From the NCBI RefSeq assembly GCF_009223885.1, contig NZ_CP045144.1, forward strand, positions 248,001-312,000: a stretch of DNA of 64,000 nucleotides. Reading direction: 5' to 3'. This DNA is from Ancylobacter sp. TS-1. Lineage in GTDB: Bacteria; Pseudomonadota; Alphaproteobacteria; Rhizobiales; Xanthobacteraceae. Positions within the stretch are counted from its first letter, which is position 1; every line of letters begins with the position of its first letter. This document shows positions 1 through 8,681 of this stretch, in pieces. The notes under the pieces are model-generated. The model had not been told where the DNA came from, did not search any database, and saw only the letters and a list, made by a program, of their open reading frames with translations. The translations under genes were made by a program, and so were the position numbers.

Positions 1-81
1 ATCGTCGCGCGCGGCGCGGCGAAGGAGGACCCGCCAGAGCCTCCCCGGTCGGTGCGGGAGGCGCAGGGGAGCCTGTTCTGA
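1..81 (+). CDS. Possible 3' end of an upstream gene (partial)
   Basis: The first 26 codons in frame 1 are open and end in TGA at 79-81. The predicted tail is hydrophilic and rich in Pro, Arg and Glu, which would suit a C-terminus, but no family is recognisable. In DNA of this GC content an open frame of this length is weak evidence, so this may be non-coding. Confidence 0.2.
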   Translation: MVARGAAKEDPPEPPRSVREAQGSLF

Positions 82-174
82 GCCTCGTGCGCGGCGTGCG
101 GGCGTCTGTGGCTTCCGCGCTCCCGGCCGGCGTGATAGGCGGGTCTTTCTCTGGAGCGAGCCCTGCGGTCCGCC

Positions 175-2082
175 GTGCACCATCATCTGCGCTATCGCGC
201 CCATATCGACGGATTGCGGGCGATCGCCGTGCTCGGCGTCGTGCTGTTCCATTTCGGCGCGACGTGGCTGCCCGGCGGCTTCATCGGCGTCGACGTGTTC
301 TTCGTGATCTCCGGCTTCCTGATCGCGCGGTCGATCTATGCCGACACCGCCGATGGCAGCTTCTCGATCCTCGGCTTCTACGAGCGCCGCATCCGCCGCA
401 TCGCCCCGGCCTTCCTGGCGGTGACGGCGCTGACCAGCCTGTGCGCCTTCCTGCTGTTCTTCCCGAACCAGCTCATGCTCTACGCCCGCTCGCTGATGTG
501 GTCGGTGCTGGCCTTCGGCAATGTCTATTTCTACCTGCGCACCGACTATTTCGGCCCGGCCGCCGAGGACACGCCGCTGCTGCACTACTGGTCGCTCGGC
601 GTCGAGGAGCAGTTCTATTTCCTCTTCCCGGCGCTCATCCTCGGCTGCCGGCGCTTCTTCCCCAAGGCCCTGCCGCAGCTTGTGCTGGGGCTGCTGGTCG
701 CCTCGCTGGCGGCCTGCGAGCTGATCCGCCCCTACAACCCGGCGGCGGCGTTCTACCTGCTGCCCTTCCGCGCCTTCGAACTGCTGATCGGCGCCGCGCT
801 CGCCCTTCCCGGGCTGCGCTTCCCTCGGGACGCGCGCATTGGCGGGGCGGCGGTCGCGGCCGGTGCCGGGTTGATCCTCGCCGGCATGGCGCTGATCACC
901 GAGCGCTCGCCCTTTCCGGGCCTGCTCGCGCTGGTGCCGTGCCTGGGAACGGCGCTGGCGATCTGGGGCGGCGAGAGCGCGACGAGCGCGCCGGCGCGGC
1001 TGCTCGGCACGCGCGTGCCGTTGTTCTTCGGCGCGATCTCCTATTCGCTCTATCTCGTGCACTGGCCCATCGTGGTCTTCGCCCGCCCGCTGCTGCCCGA
1101 TCTTCCCGCCGCCGCCTTCCTGATCGGTGGCGTCGCGCTCTCCACGCTGCTCGGCTGGGCGTCCTGGCGCTTCGTCGAGCAGCCGGTGCGGCGCAACCGC
1201 ACGGGCTTCCCGCGCGGCGCGCTGATCGGCGGCACGGTGGCGGTCAGCGCGGCGCTCATCGCCTTCGGCGCGATCGCCGAGAACCAGCGCGGCTTTCCCG
1301 GCCGGTTCGGCACTGAGATCGCCCGCGTGCTCGCCTTCGAGCGCTCGCCGCTGCGCGAGATCGTGCGCGACGGCACCTGCTTCATCAATGGCCGCGAGCC
1401 GATGCGCACGCTGCCGCCGCAATGCCTGCCGGAGCAGCGGCCGAGCCTCGTCGTCTGGGGCAGCAGCCACATCGCCCAGTTCGTCGGCGCGCTCGCCGAG
1501 GCGGCCGGGCGGCACGGCTATGCCTTCGGCCAGATCACCGGCGCGGCCTGCGTGCCGCTGGTCGACGCCGAAGCCTCGCCCATGTGCGACGCGCTGAATC
1601 GCTTCGCGCTGGACTGGCTGCTGGAGCACCGCCCGTCCATCGTCGTGCTCGGCGGCGACGCGGCCTATGGGCCGGAAGTGTGGAAGCGGTTCGACCGCGA
1701 TTTCGCCCGGCTCCACGCCGCCGGAATCCGGGTCGTGCTGGTCGGCCCGGTGCCGCAGTTCCGGCGCCCGCCGCCGCAGGTGCTCGCCGAGCGCCTGTAC
1801 CGGGGCAATCCGAGCGTGCTGGCCGACGACAATCTGGAGCCGATCGCGCTGGTGGCGGACCGCGCGCTGGCGGCGCACTTCGCCGGCAACCCGGATGTCG
1901 AATATGTCTCCATTCTCTCGACCATGTGCCCGGACGCCAATTGCCCGATGATGGTCGATGGCGAGCCGCTGGGGTTCGACCCCTCGCATTTCACCCACAA
2001 GGGCGTGGCCTTCTATGGCGGCAAGCTCGCCGACATCGTCTTCGCCGGTACGCCCCCAGCGGCCCCGGCCAAAGCGCCGTAG
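175..2082 (+). CDS. OafA/YrhL-type O-acyltransferase with C-terminal SGNH domain (copy 1)
   Basis: This is a 635-residue integral membrane acyltransferase of the acyltransferase-3 family fused to an SGNH esterase-like domain. Such proteins usually move acetyl groups from the cytoplasm onto O-antigen, exopolysaccharide or peptidoglycan sugars. Residues 5-350 carry the RAHIDGLRA...FHFG entry motif and about ten hydrophobic segments. From about residue 410 the SGNH fold shows block I (WGSSH, 428-432) and the late D602-x2-H605 motif. The start is GTG 175, because the sequence from there is shared with the two following paralogues. It is the first of three tandem copies. The sugar substrate cannot be told from the sequence. 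Confidence 0.88.
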   Translation: MHHHLRYRAHIDGLRAIAVLGVVLFHFGATWLPGGFIGVDVFFVISGFLIARSIYADTADGSFSILGFYERRIRRIAPAFLAVTALTSLCAFLLFFPNQLMLYARSLMWSVLAFGNVYFYLRTDYFGPAAEDTPLLHYWSLGVEEQFYFLFPALILGCRRFFPKALPQLVLGLLVASLAACELIRPYNPAAAFYLLPFRAFELLIGAALALPGLRFPRDARIGGAAVAAGAGLILAGMALITERSPFPGLLALVPCLGTALAIWGGESATSAPARLLGTRVPLFFGAISYSLYLVHWPIVVFARPLLPDLPAAAFLIGGVALSTLLGWASWRFVEQPVRRNRTGFPRGALIGGTVAVSAALIAFGAIAENQRGFPGRFGTEIARVLAFERSPLREIVRDGTCFINGREPMRTLPPQCLPEQRPSLVVWGSSHIAQFVGALAEAAGRHGYAFGQITGAACVPLVDAEASPMCDALNRFALDWLLEHRPSIVVLGGDAAYGPEVWKRFDRDFARLHAAGIRVVLVGPVPQFRRPPPQVLAERLYRGNPSVLADDNLEPIALVADRALAAHFAGNPDVEYVSILSTMCPDANCPMMVDGEPLGFDPSHFTHKGVAFYGGKLADIVFAGTPPAAPAKAP

Positions 2083-2119
2083 CGGGGCGGGCGGCCGCCG
2101 GACCGCGCCCGCCCGCCGC

Positions 2120-2246
2120 GCCTATGGCGCGCGGGCCACACACCGCGCCTATTGGCCGGCCGTGAAGGACCGTGATATCCGCAGCTATGCCCCCGCGCCG
2201 CGGCAGCGGTCATAATGGGGGCCTCTGGTTCAAGTTCCGGTCGGCC
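2120..2246 (+). repeat. Duplicated leader upstream of acyltransferase copy 2
   Basis: This 127-bp segment is largely repeated at 4171-4299 before the third copy. Shared blocks include GCCTATGGCGCG, a GCTATGCCCCCGCGCCGC block and GGTCATAATGG. CATAAT at 2211-2216 could serve as a -10 hexamer 31 bp before the GTG start, but no good -35 partner is visible. The conserved block runs straight into the coding start, so each duplication carried the leader together with the gene. Confidence 0.6.
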
Positions 2247-4160
2247 GTGCATCATCATCTGCGCTATCGCGCCCATATCGACGGCCTGCGCGCCGTCGCC
2301 GTCCTCGGCGTCGTCCTGTACCATTTCGGAGCGAGCTGGATTCCCGGCGGCTTCGTCGGCGTCGACGTGTTCTTCGTTATCTCCGGCTACCTGATCTCGA
2401 AGTCGATCTATGCCGACGTGACCGGCGGCACCTTCTCGATCTTCGGCTTCTACGAGCGCCGCATCCGCCGCATCGCCCCGGCCTTCCTCGCGGTGACAGC
2501 CGTTACCGCCGTGGCGGCCTATTTCATCCTGCTGCCGCGCGAGATGCTGATTTTCGGCCGCTCGGTCCTGTGGTCTGTGTTCGCCGTCGGCAATTTCTTC
2601 TTCTTCGACCGCACCGACTATTTCGGCCCGGCGGCGCAGGAAATGCCGCTGCTGCACTACTGGTCGCTGGCGGTGGAGGAGCAGTTCTATTTCGTGTTCC
2701 CGGTGCTGGTCCTCGTCGGTGCGCGCCTCGGCATGCGCCGGCTCGGCTGGATCGTGCTGGCGCTTCTGCTCGCCTCGCTGGCGGCCAGCCAGGCGATGCT
2801 CCAGCACCACCCGGCCGCCGCCTATTTCCTGTTGCCCTTCCGCGCCTTCGAGCTGCTCATCGGCTCGGTGCTGGCGCTGCCCGCCATGCGCTTCCCGCAG
2901 AAGCCGGCGCTCGGCGCCGCCGCCGTGCTCGGCGGCTGCGCGATGATTCTCGGCGCGATGGTGTATCTCACCTCCACCTCGCCCTTTCCGGGGCTGCGCG
3001 CGCTCATTCCCTGCCTCGGCGCGGCGCTGGTGATCTGGGGCGGCGAGCGGGCGCCGAGCCTGCCGGCGCGCCTGCTGGGCAGCCGCGTGATGGTGTTCTT
3101 CGGCGCGATCTCCTATTCGCTCTACCTCGTCCACTGGCCGATCGTCTCGCTCGGCCGGGAATGGCTGGGCGCGGTCGACCCGCTCGCCTTCCTGGTCGGC
3201 GGCGTGGCGCTGTCGACGCTGCTCGCCTACCTGTCCTACCGGCTGGTCGAGCAGCCGGTGCGGCTCAACCGCCGCGTCTTCACGCCGAAGGTGCTCGTCG
3301 GCGGCACGCTGGCGGTGACGCTGGCGCTGGCGGGCTTCGCGCAGGCCACCATCGCCACAAAGGGCCTGCCCATGCGGCTGAGCCCGGAGATAAGGCGCAT
3401 CGCCGCCTTCTCGTTCTACAATGGCGACCCGATCTTCCGGCAGGGCCGCTGCTTCATCCCGTTCTTCCAGGCCAAGGTCGACATCAAGCCGGAATGCCTG
3501 CCCACGACGCATCCCTCGGTGATGGTCTGGGGCAGCAGCCATGTCGCGCATTTCATCAACGCCATCATCGAGGCGGGCAGGGCGCGCGGCTACGCGGTCG
3601 GCCAGATCACCGCCGCCGCCTGTCCGCCGACCGGCGCGGGCTATTCGCAGCTTCTGCCTTATTGCGACGAGCTGAACGCCTTCGCGCTCGACTGGGTGCG
3701 CGCCAACAAGCCGGACATCCTCGTGCTCGGCGGCCTCGTCACCACGCCGCCCGAATTCGACCGGACCATCGCGGAACTGGCCGCCGAGGGCATCCGCGTC
3801 GTGGTGATCGGTCCGGTTCCGCTCTATCGCGACGCGGTGCCGAAGCTGCTCGCGCGGCGCCTGCTGCGCGGCGACACGGATGTCGCGGCGCGGGACGACA
3901 TGCTGCCGGCGGTGGCGGTGAAGGACCGCGAGATGCAGGCGCATTTCGCCGGCAACCCCGACATCACCTACATCTCGGTGTTCGACGCGGTGTGCCCGGC
4001 GAAGCAATGCCCGCTGATGGTGGAGGGCGAGCCGCTCCAGCACGATTCCTCGCATTTCACGCAGGCCGGCGTGAATTATTTCGGCCGGCCCATCGCTTCC
4101 CTCATCTTCGGCGACGGCAAGGTCCTGCCGCCGCCGCCAGCCGCGTCGCCGGCGCCGTGA
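2247..4160 (+). CDS. OafA/YrhL-type O-acyltransferase with C-terminal SGNH domain (copy 2)
   Basis: This 637-residue paralogue of the preceding gene has the same build: a multi-span acyltransferase-3 domain with the IDGLRA and HFG motifs, then a periplasmic SGNH domain with VWGSSH and a late DSSHF motif. The N-terminal motifs, the HWPIV stretch and the VEQPVR turn are nearly identical to copy 1, while the SGNH half has diverged, suggesting a changed acceptor. GTG 2247 is preferred because the shared protein sequence begins there; the longer frame from 2172 would translate the leader, and the ATG in CATAATGG is out of frame here. The gap to copy 1 is 164 bp, most of it the leader repeat. Confidence 0.88.
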   Translation: MHHHLRYRAHIDGLRAVAVLGVVLYHFGASWIPGGFVGVDVFFVISGYLISKSIYADVTGGTFSIFGFYERRIRRIAPAFLAVTAVTAVAAYFILLPREMLIFGRSVLWSVFAVGNFFFFDRTDYFGPAAQEMPLLHYWSLAVEEQFYFVFPVLVLVGARLGMRRLGWIVLALLLASLAASQAMLQHHPAAAYFLLPFRAFELLIGSVLALPAMRFPQKPALGAAAVLGGCAMILGAMVYLTSTSPFPGLRALIPCLGAALVIWGGERAPSLPARLLGSRVMVFFGAISYSLYLVHWPIVSLGREWLGAVDPLAFLVGGVALSTLLAYLSYRLVEQPVRLNRRVFTPKVLVGGTLAVTLALAGFAQATIATKGLPMRLSPEIRRIAAFSFYNGDPIFRQGRCFIPFFQAKVDIKPECLPTTHPSVMVWGSSHVAHFINAIIEAGRARGYAVGQITAAACPPTGAGYSQLLPYCDELNAFALDWVRANKPDILVLGGLVTTPPEFDRTIAELAAEGIRVVVIGPVPLYRDAVPKLLARRLLRGDTDVAARDDMLPAVAVKDREMQAHFAGNPDITYISVFDAVCPAKQCPLMVEGEPLQHDSSHFTQAGVNYFGRPIASLIFGDGKVLPPPPAASPAP

Positions 4161-4170
4161 GGCGGCGCGC

Positions 4171-4299
4171 GCCTATGGCGCGGGAGACACACTCCGGGCC
4201 TAATCGGGGAGGCGGGCAAGGCCGGGCGACCCGCGGCTATGCCCCCGCGCCGCCGCTGCGGTCATAATGGCGGCTTTCGGATTCAGTTTTCGGTCGGCC
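4171..4299 (+). repeat. Duplicated leader upstream of acyltransferase copy 3
   Basis: This is the second copy of the leader at 2120-2246. It has the same order of blocks, including CATAAT at 4263-4268, 32 bp before the GTG start. Small insertions and substitutions separate the two copies, so the duplication is not recent. The segment before copy 1 shows only a faint resemblance (GATAGGCGGG near 135). Confidence 0.6.
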
Positions 4300-6225
4300 G
4301 TGCATCATCATCTGCGCTATCGCGCCCATATCGACGGACTGCGCGCCGTCGCCGTCCTCGGCGTCGTGCTGTTCCATTTCGGCGCGGACTGGCTGCCCGG
4401 CGGCTTCACCGGCGTCGACGTGTTCTTCGTCATCTCCGGTTTCCTGATCTTCCGCACCATTTTCAGTGACATCGCTGCCGGCACCTTCTCGCTGGCCGGC
4501 TTCTACGAGCGGCGCATCCGGCGCCTCGTGCCCGCCTTCGCCGCCGTCACCCTCGCGACCAGCGCGCTGGCGGCGCTCATCCTCTATCCGAGCCAGCTGG
4601 TCGGCTACGGGCGTTCGCTGGTCTGGGCCACCTTCGCGGCGGGCAACATCTTCTTCTACCGGCAGTCCGACTATTTCGGCCCCTCGGCCGAGGAGCTGCC
4701 GCTGCTGCATTACTGGTCGCTCGGCGTCGAGGAGCAGTTCTATGCGGTGTTCCCGCTGCTGCTGCTCGTCTGCTACCGGCTGCGCGCCCGCGCTGTGCCG
4801 CTGCTGGTCGCCGGGCTGCTGGTGGCCTCGCTCATCGCCTGCGAGATCGTGCGGCACACCAACCCCTCGGCCGCCTTCTACCTGCTGCCCTACCGCGCCT
4901 TCGAACTGCTGATCGGCGCCGCCATCGCGCTGCCGGGCGTGCGCTACCCCCGCCATCGCGCCATTGCCGGTGCGGCGGTGGCGGCGGGGGCGCTGCTGAT
5001 CCTCGCCGGTATGCTGCTGATCACCGCCTCGTCGCCGTTCCCCGGGCTGCTCGCGCTGGTGCCCTGCCTTGGCGCGGCGCTGGTGATCTGGGGCGGCGAT
5101 GCCGTCGCGACGCTGCCCTCCCGCGTGCTCGGCGCCGCGCCGATGCGGTTCTACGGCGCCATCTCCTATTCGCTCTATCTGGTGCACTGGCCGGCGGTGG
5201 TGTTCGGCCACATGCTCTTCCCCGATGCCGATCCGCTCGTCTTCCTTGTCGTCGGGCTGGCCGGCTCGACGGCGGCGGGCTGGCTGTCCTGGCGCTATGT
5301 CGAGCAGCCCGTCCGTATCCGGCCGGCCGTCTTCACGCGCCGGATCCTCTATGGCGGCACGGCGGCCGCCGGCCTCGCCCTGGCCGGCTTCGCCGGGGTC
5401 GTCGTCGCGGCGGGGGGCTTTCCCGGCAGCCGCTACGATGCCGAGATCGAGCGCATACTGGCCTATCAGAACTACGGGCCGCGCAAGGAGATGTACCGCG
5501 AGGGCACCTGCTTCCTACGCACCGACCAGACGGCGGCGGATATCGACCCCGCCTGCCTGCCGACGACCCGCCCGAACGCCATATTGTGGGGCAGCAGCCA
5601 CATCGCCCAGTTCTTCGCCGGGCTGGAGCCGGAGCTGCGCGCGCGCGGCTATGCGGTGGGCCAGATCACCGGGGCTTCCTGCCTGCCGCTGGTGGGCGTC
5701 GACCTGCCGGGCTGGCCCAGTTGCCGGGGCCTGAACGAGTTCGCGCTCGACTGGCTGCTGCGCAACCGGCCCACAATGGTCATCCTCGGCGGTGACCCGC
5801 TCGACATGAAGTCTGTGCCCGCCCTCGACGCCTCGGTGGCAAAGCTGGTGGCCGCCGGGATCGAGGTGGTGGTGGTGGGCCCCGCGCCCTATTACCGCCG
5901 GCCCGTGCCGGCGATCATCGTCGAGCGCGTGCTGGCGGGAAAGACCGAGTTCGTGGCGCAGGACGATTTCCTGAAGAACCTCGCGCGGGTGGACGACCGC
6001 CTGCGGGACCACTTCGCGGCAATGCCCGGCGTGCACTACGTCTCGGTGCTCAGGACCATGTGCCCGGACTATCGCTGCAAGCTCGCCATAGACGGCGTGC
6101 CGCTGCATTTCGACGTCGTGCACTTCACGCTGGAGGGCTCCCGCTATTACGGCCGGCAGCTCGCCGAGGCGATTTTCGGGCCGGTCGCCGGCGCGGCGCC
6201 TGCCGCAGCGGCGGCGAAACCCTGA
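4300..6225 (+). CDS. OafA/YrhL-type O-acyltransferase with C-terminal SGNH domain (copy 3)
   Basis: This is the third tandem paralogue, 641 residues, with the same acyltransferase-3 plus SGNH layout. The IDGLRA, HFG and HWPAVVFG motifs are present, block I reads WGSSH, and the late motif is D-V-V-H, which keeps the Asp-x-x-His spacing. The start is GTG 4300 by alignment with copies 1 and 2; an in-frame ATG at 4267 lies within the duplicated leader and is not in frame in copy 2. The three genes lie head to tail with gaps of 164 and 139 bp, each filled by leader sequence, so each may have its own promoter. Confidence 0.88.
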   Translation: MHHHLRYRAHIDGLRAVAVLGVVLFHFGADWLPGGFTGVDVFFVISGFLIFRTIFSDIAAGTFSLAGFYERRIRRLVPAFAAVTLATSALAALILYPSQLVGYGRSLVWATFAAGNIFFYRQSDYFGPSAEELPLLHYWSLGVEEQFYAVFPLLLLVCYRLRARAVPLLVAGLLVASLIACEIVRHTNPSAAFYLLPYRAFELLIGAAIALPGVRYPRHRAIAGAAVAAGALLILAGMLLITASSPFPGLLALVPCLGAALVIWGGDAVATLPSRVLGAAPMRFYGAISYSLYLVHWPAVVFGHMLFPDADPLVFLVVGLAGSTAAGWLSWRYVEQPVRIRPAVFTRRILYGGTAAAGLALAGFAGVVVAAGGFPGSRYDAEIERILAYQNYGPRKEMYREGTCFLRTDQTAADIDPACLPTTRPNAILWGSSHIAQFFAGLEPELRARGYAVGQITGASCLPLVGVDLPGWPSCRGLNEFALDWLLRNRPTMVILGGDPLDMKSVPALDASVAKLVAAGIEVVVVGPAPYYRRPVPAIIVERVLAGKTEFVAQDDFLKNLARVDDRLRDHFAAMPGVHYVSVLRTMCPDYRCKLAIDGVPLHFDVVHFTLEGSRYYGRQLAEAIFGPVAGAAPAAAAAKP

Positions 6226-6399
6226 CTTTCTGTGGCCGCGGCGCCATAGCCAACGGCAAATTGCGCCCGGTCACGACCTGATGAAGGGTCCGTGAAGCAT
6301 TTCGACGCATAGTGAGGGCTTCGGGCCATCGACGCGCGGGCGCCGATGGGCAACAATTTTCCGTCCGTCGCAACGGCGGGTGGCGAAATCGTACTTCGT

Positions 6400-6993
6400 A
6401 TGGGGCTTTCGATGCGATTCAAGACGATGGCGGCGCTGGCGCTCGCCGCACTGACGCTGGCGGGCACGGCGCCCGCCATGGCGCAGTCCACCTCACTCTT
6501 CGGCTTCTTCCGCCCGTCCGACTTCGGCAACGGCAGCGGCAAGTCTTATTCCTCGATCCGCCGGCAGGTCGTTCCCTATGCGGGCAAATACGCGCCCGGC
6601 ACCATCGTGGTGAACACCGCCGAGCGTCGCCTGTATCTCGTGCAGGACAACGGCACGGCGGTGCGCTACGGCATCGGCGTGGGCCGCGACGGCTTCCGCT
6701 GGTCGGGCGTGCACACCATCACCCGCAAGGCCGAGTGGCCGGGCTGGACCCCGCCGCCGCAGATGCTCCAGCGCCGTCCCGACCTGCCGCGCCACATGCC
6801 CGGCGGCGTCGACAACCCGCTCGGCGCGCGCGCCATGTATCTCGGCTCGACGCTCTACCGCATCCACGGCTCCAACGAGCCGGAGACCATCGGGCAGGCG
6901 GTGTCCTCGGGCTGCTTCCGCATGACCAATGACGACGTGACCGACCTGTACAACCGCGTGCGCGTCGGCACCAAGGTCGTTGTCCTGAACTGA
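6400..6993 (+). CDS. L,D-transpeptidase (YkuD domain), secreted
   Basis: This periplasmic L,D-transpeptidase of about 197 residues makes 3-3 peptidoglycan crosslinks or anchors proteins to peptidoglycan; the family cannot be split further from sequence alone. An N-terminal signal peptide ends near AMA-QS (residue 29). The YkuD domain shows the IHGSN motif (His156) and the catalytic SSGCFRM motif (Cys172). ATG 6400 and ATG 6412 are both good starts; the upstream ATG 6346 would put 18 non-signal residues before the hydrophobic core and is less likely. It stands alone behind the acyltransferase array. Confidence 0.9.
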   Translation: MGLSMRFKTMAALALAALTLAGTAPAMAQSTSLFGFFRPSDFGNGSGKSYSSIRRQVVPYAGKYAPGTIVVNTAERRLYLVQDNGTAVRYGIGVGRDGFRWSGVHTITRKAEWPGWTPPPQMLQRRPDLPRHMPGGVDNPLGARAMYLGSTLYRIHGSNEPETIGQAVSSGCFRMTNDDVTDLYNRVRVGTKVVVLN

Positions 6994-7007
6994 CGACGCG
7001 GCTTCCC

Positions 7008-7034
7008 GCCCGGCCGGCTTCGCGCCGGTCGGGC
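7008..7034 (+). terminator. Hairpin downstream of the L,D-transpeptidase gene
   Basis: GCCCGGCCGGC and GCCGGTCGGGC form an 11-bp stem (one G-T pair) around a TTCGC loop, starting 15 bp after the stop codon. No clear T tract follows, so it may be a weak or Rho-aided terminator. Confidence 0.4.
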
Positions 7035-7067
7035 CGTTCGCCCCGCCTTCGCTTCAGTATCCTCGCT

Positions 7068-7448
7068 TCAGTGCCGGCGCACCGCGCCGGCCGCATCGCG
7101 CGACAGGTTGCGCGATGCCAGTTCCTGAAGGTAGCGCGTCCAGCGCTCTTCCTGCTCGCGACCCAGCTCGTGCAGGATGTCCCAGGTGAAGATGCCGGTC
7201 GAATGGCCGTCGTCGAAGATCAGCCGCACCGCGTAATTGCCGACCGGGATCGCCTCGTCGACCCGCACCTCCCGCTTGCCGGCCACCAGCTGGCGGTCGG
7301 CGGGGGAGTGGCCCTGCACCTCGGCGGAAGGGCTTTCGACCCGCAGATATTCCGCCGGCAGCGTGAAGGACGCCCCGTCCTCGAAGGCGATGGTCAGCGC
7401 GCGGCGGTCCTTGTGGATCTTGATCTCGGTCGGCCAGGCGTCGGTCAC
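7068..7448 (-). CDS. DUF971 domain protein
   Basis: This 126-residue protein is almost entirely a DUF971 domain (the gamma-butyrobetaine hydroxylase N-terminal-like fold). Typical features are WPTEIKI at the start, LPAEYLR in the middle and the late stretch FDDGHSTGIFTWDIL. Related domains occur near iron-sulfur cluster and Mrp-type proteins, but the role is unproven and no such partner is next door. GTG 7448 is chosen because GAGGGAAGGA lies just upstream; longer frames would add an Arg-rich tail that does not belong to the family. Confidence 0.85.
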   Translation of the reverse strand: MTDAWPTEIKIHKDRRALTIAFEDGASFTLPAEYLRVESPSAEVQGHSPADRQLVAGKREVRVDEAIPVGNYAVRLIFDDGHSTGIFTWDILHELGREQEERWTRYLQELASRNLSRDAAGAVRRH

Positions 7449-7656
7449 GGTGATTTCCTTCCCTCGTCCGGCCTTCCACATAGAGGCGCGGCGCGCATTC
7501 GCCAAGCGGGGTGGTCCGGGGCGGGATCGAGCGCGTCTGCCCGGCCGGCGAATCGCGCCCGCCGCGAATCCGGTTGGAGCCGTGCGTGCTGTCGAAACCC
7601 GACCCGGGGCGTGCCCCGGCATGGGTCGAACGATCGTGCCGTGATCGGAAGCACGA

Positions 7657-7731
7657 TGGTGGGCGATGCAGGGATTGAACCTGCGACCCCTCCCGTGTGA
7701 AGGGAGTGCTCTCCCGCTGAGCTAATCGCCC
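7657..7731 (-). tRNA. tRNA-Val (anticodon CAC)
   Basis: The minus strand folds as a complete cloverleaf of 75 nt with an encoded CCA end. The acceptor arm is GGGCGAT pairing with ATCGCCC, and the D arm begins TAGCTCAGCGGGAGAGC. The anticodon stem is CTCCC/GGGAG around TTCACAC, giving CAC, which reads GUG valine codons. The T arm has the usual GGTTCAATCCC. Confidence 0.97.
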
Positions 7732-7778
7732 GCTGGTCCGGGGCGGGAAATCCCGCGCCGGTGTCCATCGCGGCGGGG

Positions 7779-7807
7779 ATTTAGTGTGTCGCCGTCCCGG
7801 GTGTCAA
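7779..7807 (-). promoter_or_regulatory. Sigma-70-type promoter of tRNA-Val
   Basis: On the minus strand TTGACA (7807-7802) is separated by 17 bp from CTAAAT (7784-7779), about 40 bp before the tRNA 5' end. The -35 box lies just past the stop codon of the phosphatase gene on the same strand, so the tRNA probably has its own promoter besides any read-through. Confidence 0.6.
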
Positions 7808-7821
7808 GCGCACTTGCGCAC

Positions 7822-8508
7822 TCACCCACGGCCGAGAAGACGCTCGACCGCCTCCGGCAGCCGGTCGAAGTGCTCGATGAACGCGTCGCCGCCCAGTTCG
7901 ATGGCCGGCGTCTCGGTGTAGCCGAAGGGCACGACGATGGAGGGAATGCGGGCATTCTTCGCCGTCAGCACGTCGGTCATGCTGTCGCCGACCATGATGG
8001 CGCGGCCGGGCGAGCCGCCGGCCCGCTCGATGGTGCCGAGCAGGTGGCCCGCATCCGGCTTGTACACCGGGAAGGTGTCGGAGCCGGCGATCACGGCGAA
8101 GCGGTCGGTCAGCTCCAGCCGGTCCAGCAGCAGGCGCGAGAGATATTCCAGCTTGTTGGTGCACACCGCCAGCACGTGGCCGCGCGCGCTCAGCACGTCG
8201 AGCGCCTCGATCAGCCCGGGGAAGGGGCGCGAGGAATCGGCGATGTGGTCGGCATAGTGGGCGAGGAAGCGCTCGTAGAGCTTCTCGAACTCCGGCCCGT
8301 CGACGGTGATGCCGGCGGCGGTGAGGCCGCGATTGACCAGCGCCTTGGCGCCGGCGCCGATCATCTTGCGGGTGTCCTCGCGCGGCAGGCGCGGGGCGCC
8401 GGCCTCGTCGAGCACGATGTCGAGCGTGTCGAGCAGGTCGGGGGCGGTGTCGACGAGGGTGCCGTCGAGGTCGAAGGCGATCACGGCGGGGAAAGTGGCT
8501 GCAGACAT
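7822..8508 (-). CDS. gph: Phosphoglycolate phosphatase (HAD family)
   Basis: This 228-residue HAD-type phosphatase is most like Gph, which removes phosphate from 2-phosphoglycolate formed by RuBisCO oxygenation or DNA repair. Motif I is DLDGTLVDT (nucleophile Asp13, acid Asp15), motif II is the CTNK segment, and motifs III/IV are the K in VYKPD and GDSMTD. The cap lies between motifs I and II, as in Gph. Alternative HAD substrates cannot be ruled out. It reads toward the tRNA-Val gene. Confidence 0.85.
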   Translation of the reverse strand: MSAATFPAVIAFDLDGTLVDTAPDLLDTLDIVLDEAGAPRLPREDTRKMIGAGAKALVNRGLTAAGITVDGPEFEKLYERFLAHYADHIADSSRPFPGLIEALDVLSARGHVLAVCTNKLEYLSRLLLDRLELTDRFAVIAGSDTFPVYKPDAGHLLGTIERAGGSPGRAIMVGDSMTDVLTAKNARIPSIVVPFGYTETPAIELGGDAFIEHFDRLPEAVERLLGRG

Positions 8509-8681
8509 GACGATTTCCGTGGATTGTGATTGGAAACGGTGACTGCCCGCCGCCGCGAGACGGGCCTGTATTGCTAGGCCTACAATCCTGCCGCTTTTCC
8601 TGTCCAGCGTGGCGCGTCCATCGGGCGCATGCGCGCAGGGCGCGGCGGTGGTAACTCGGGAAGAAACAGGGAGTGCTTGGA

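Noticed and set aside
2013..4055. A 680-codon minus-strand open frame
   Set aside because: Antisense to acyltransferase copy 2; His/Arg-rich translation with no motifs.
4267..4299. ATG 4267 as the start of acyltransferase copy 3
   Set aside because: It lies in the duplicated leader and is out of frame in copy 2; the conserved protein starts at GTG 4300.
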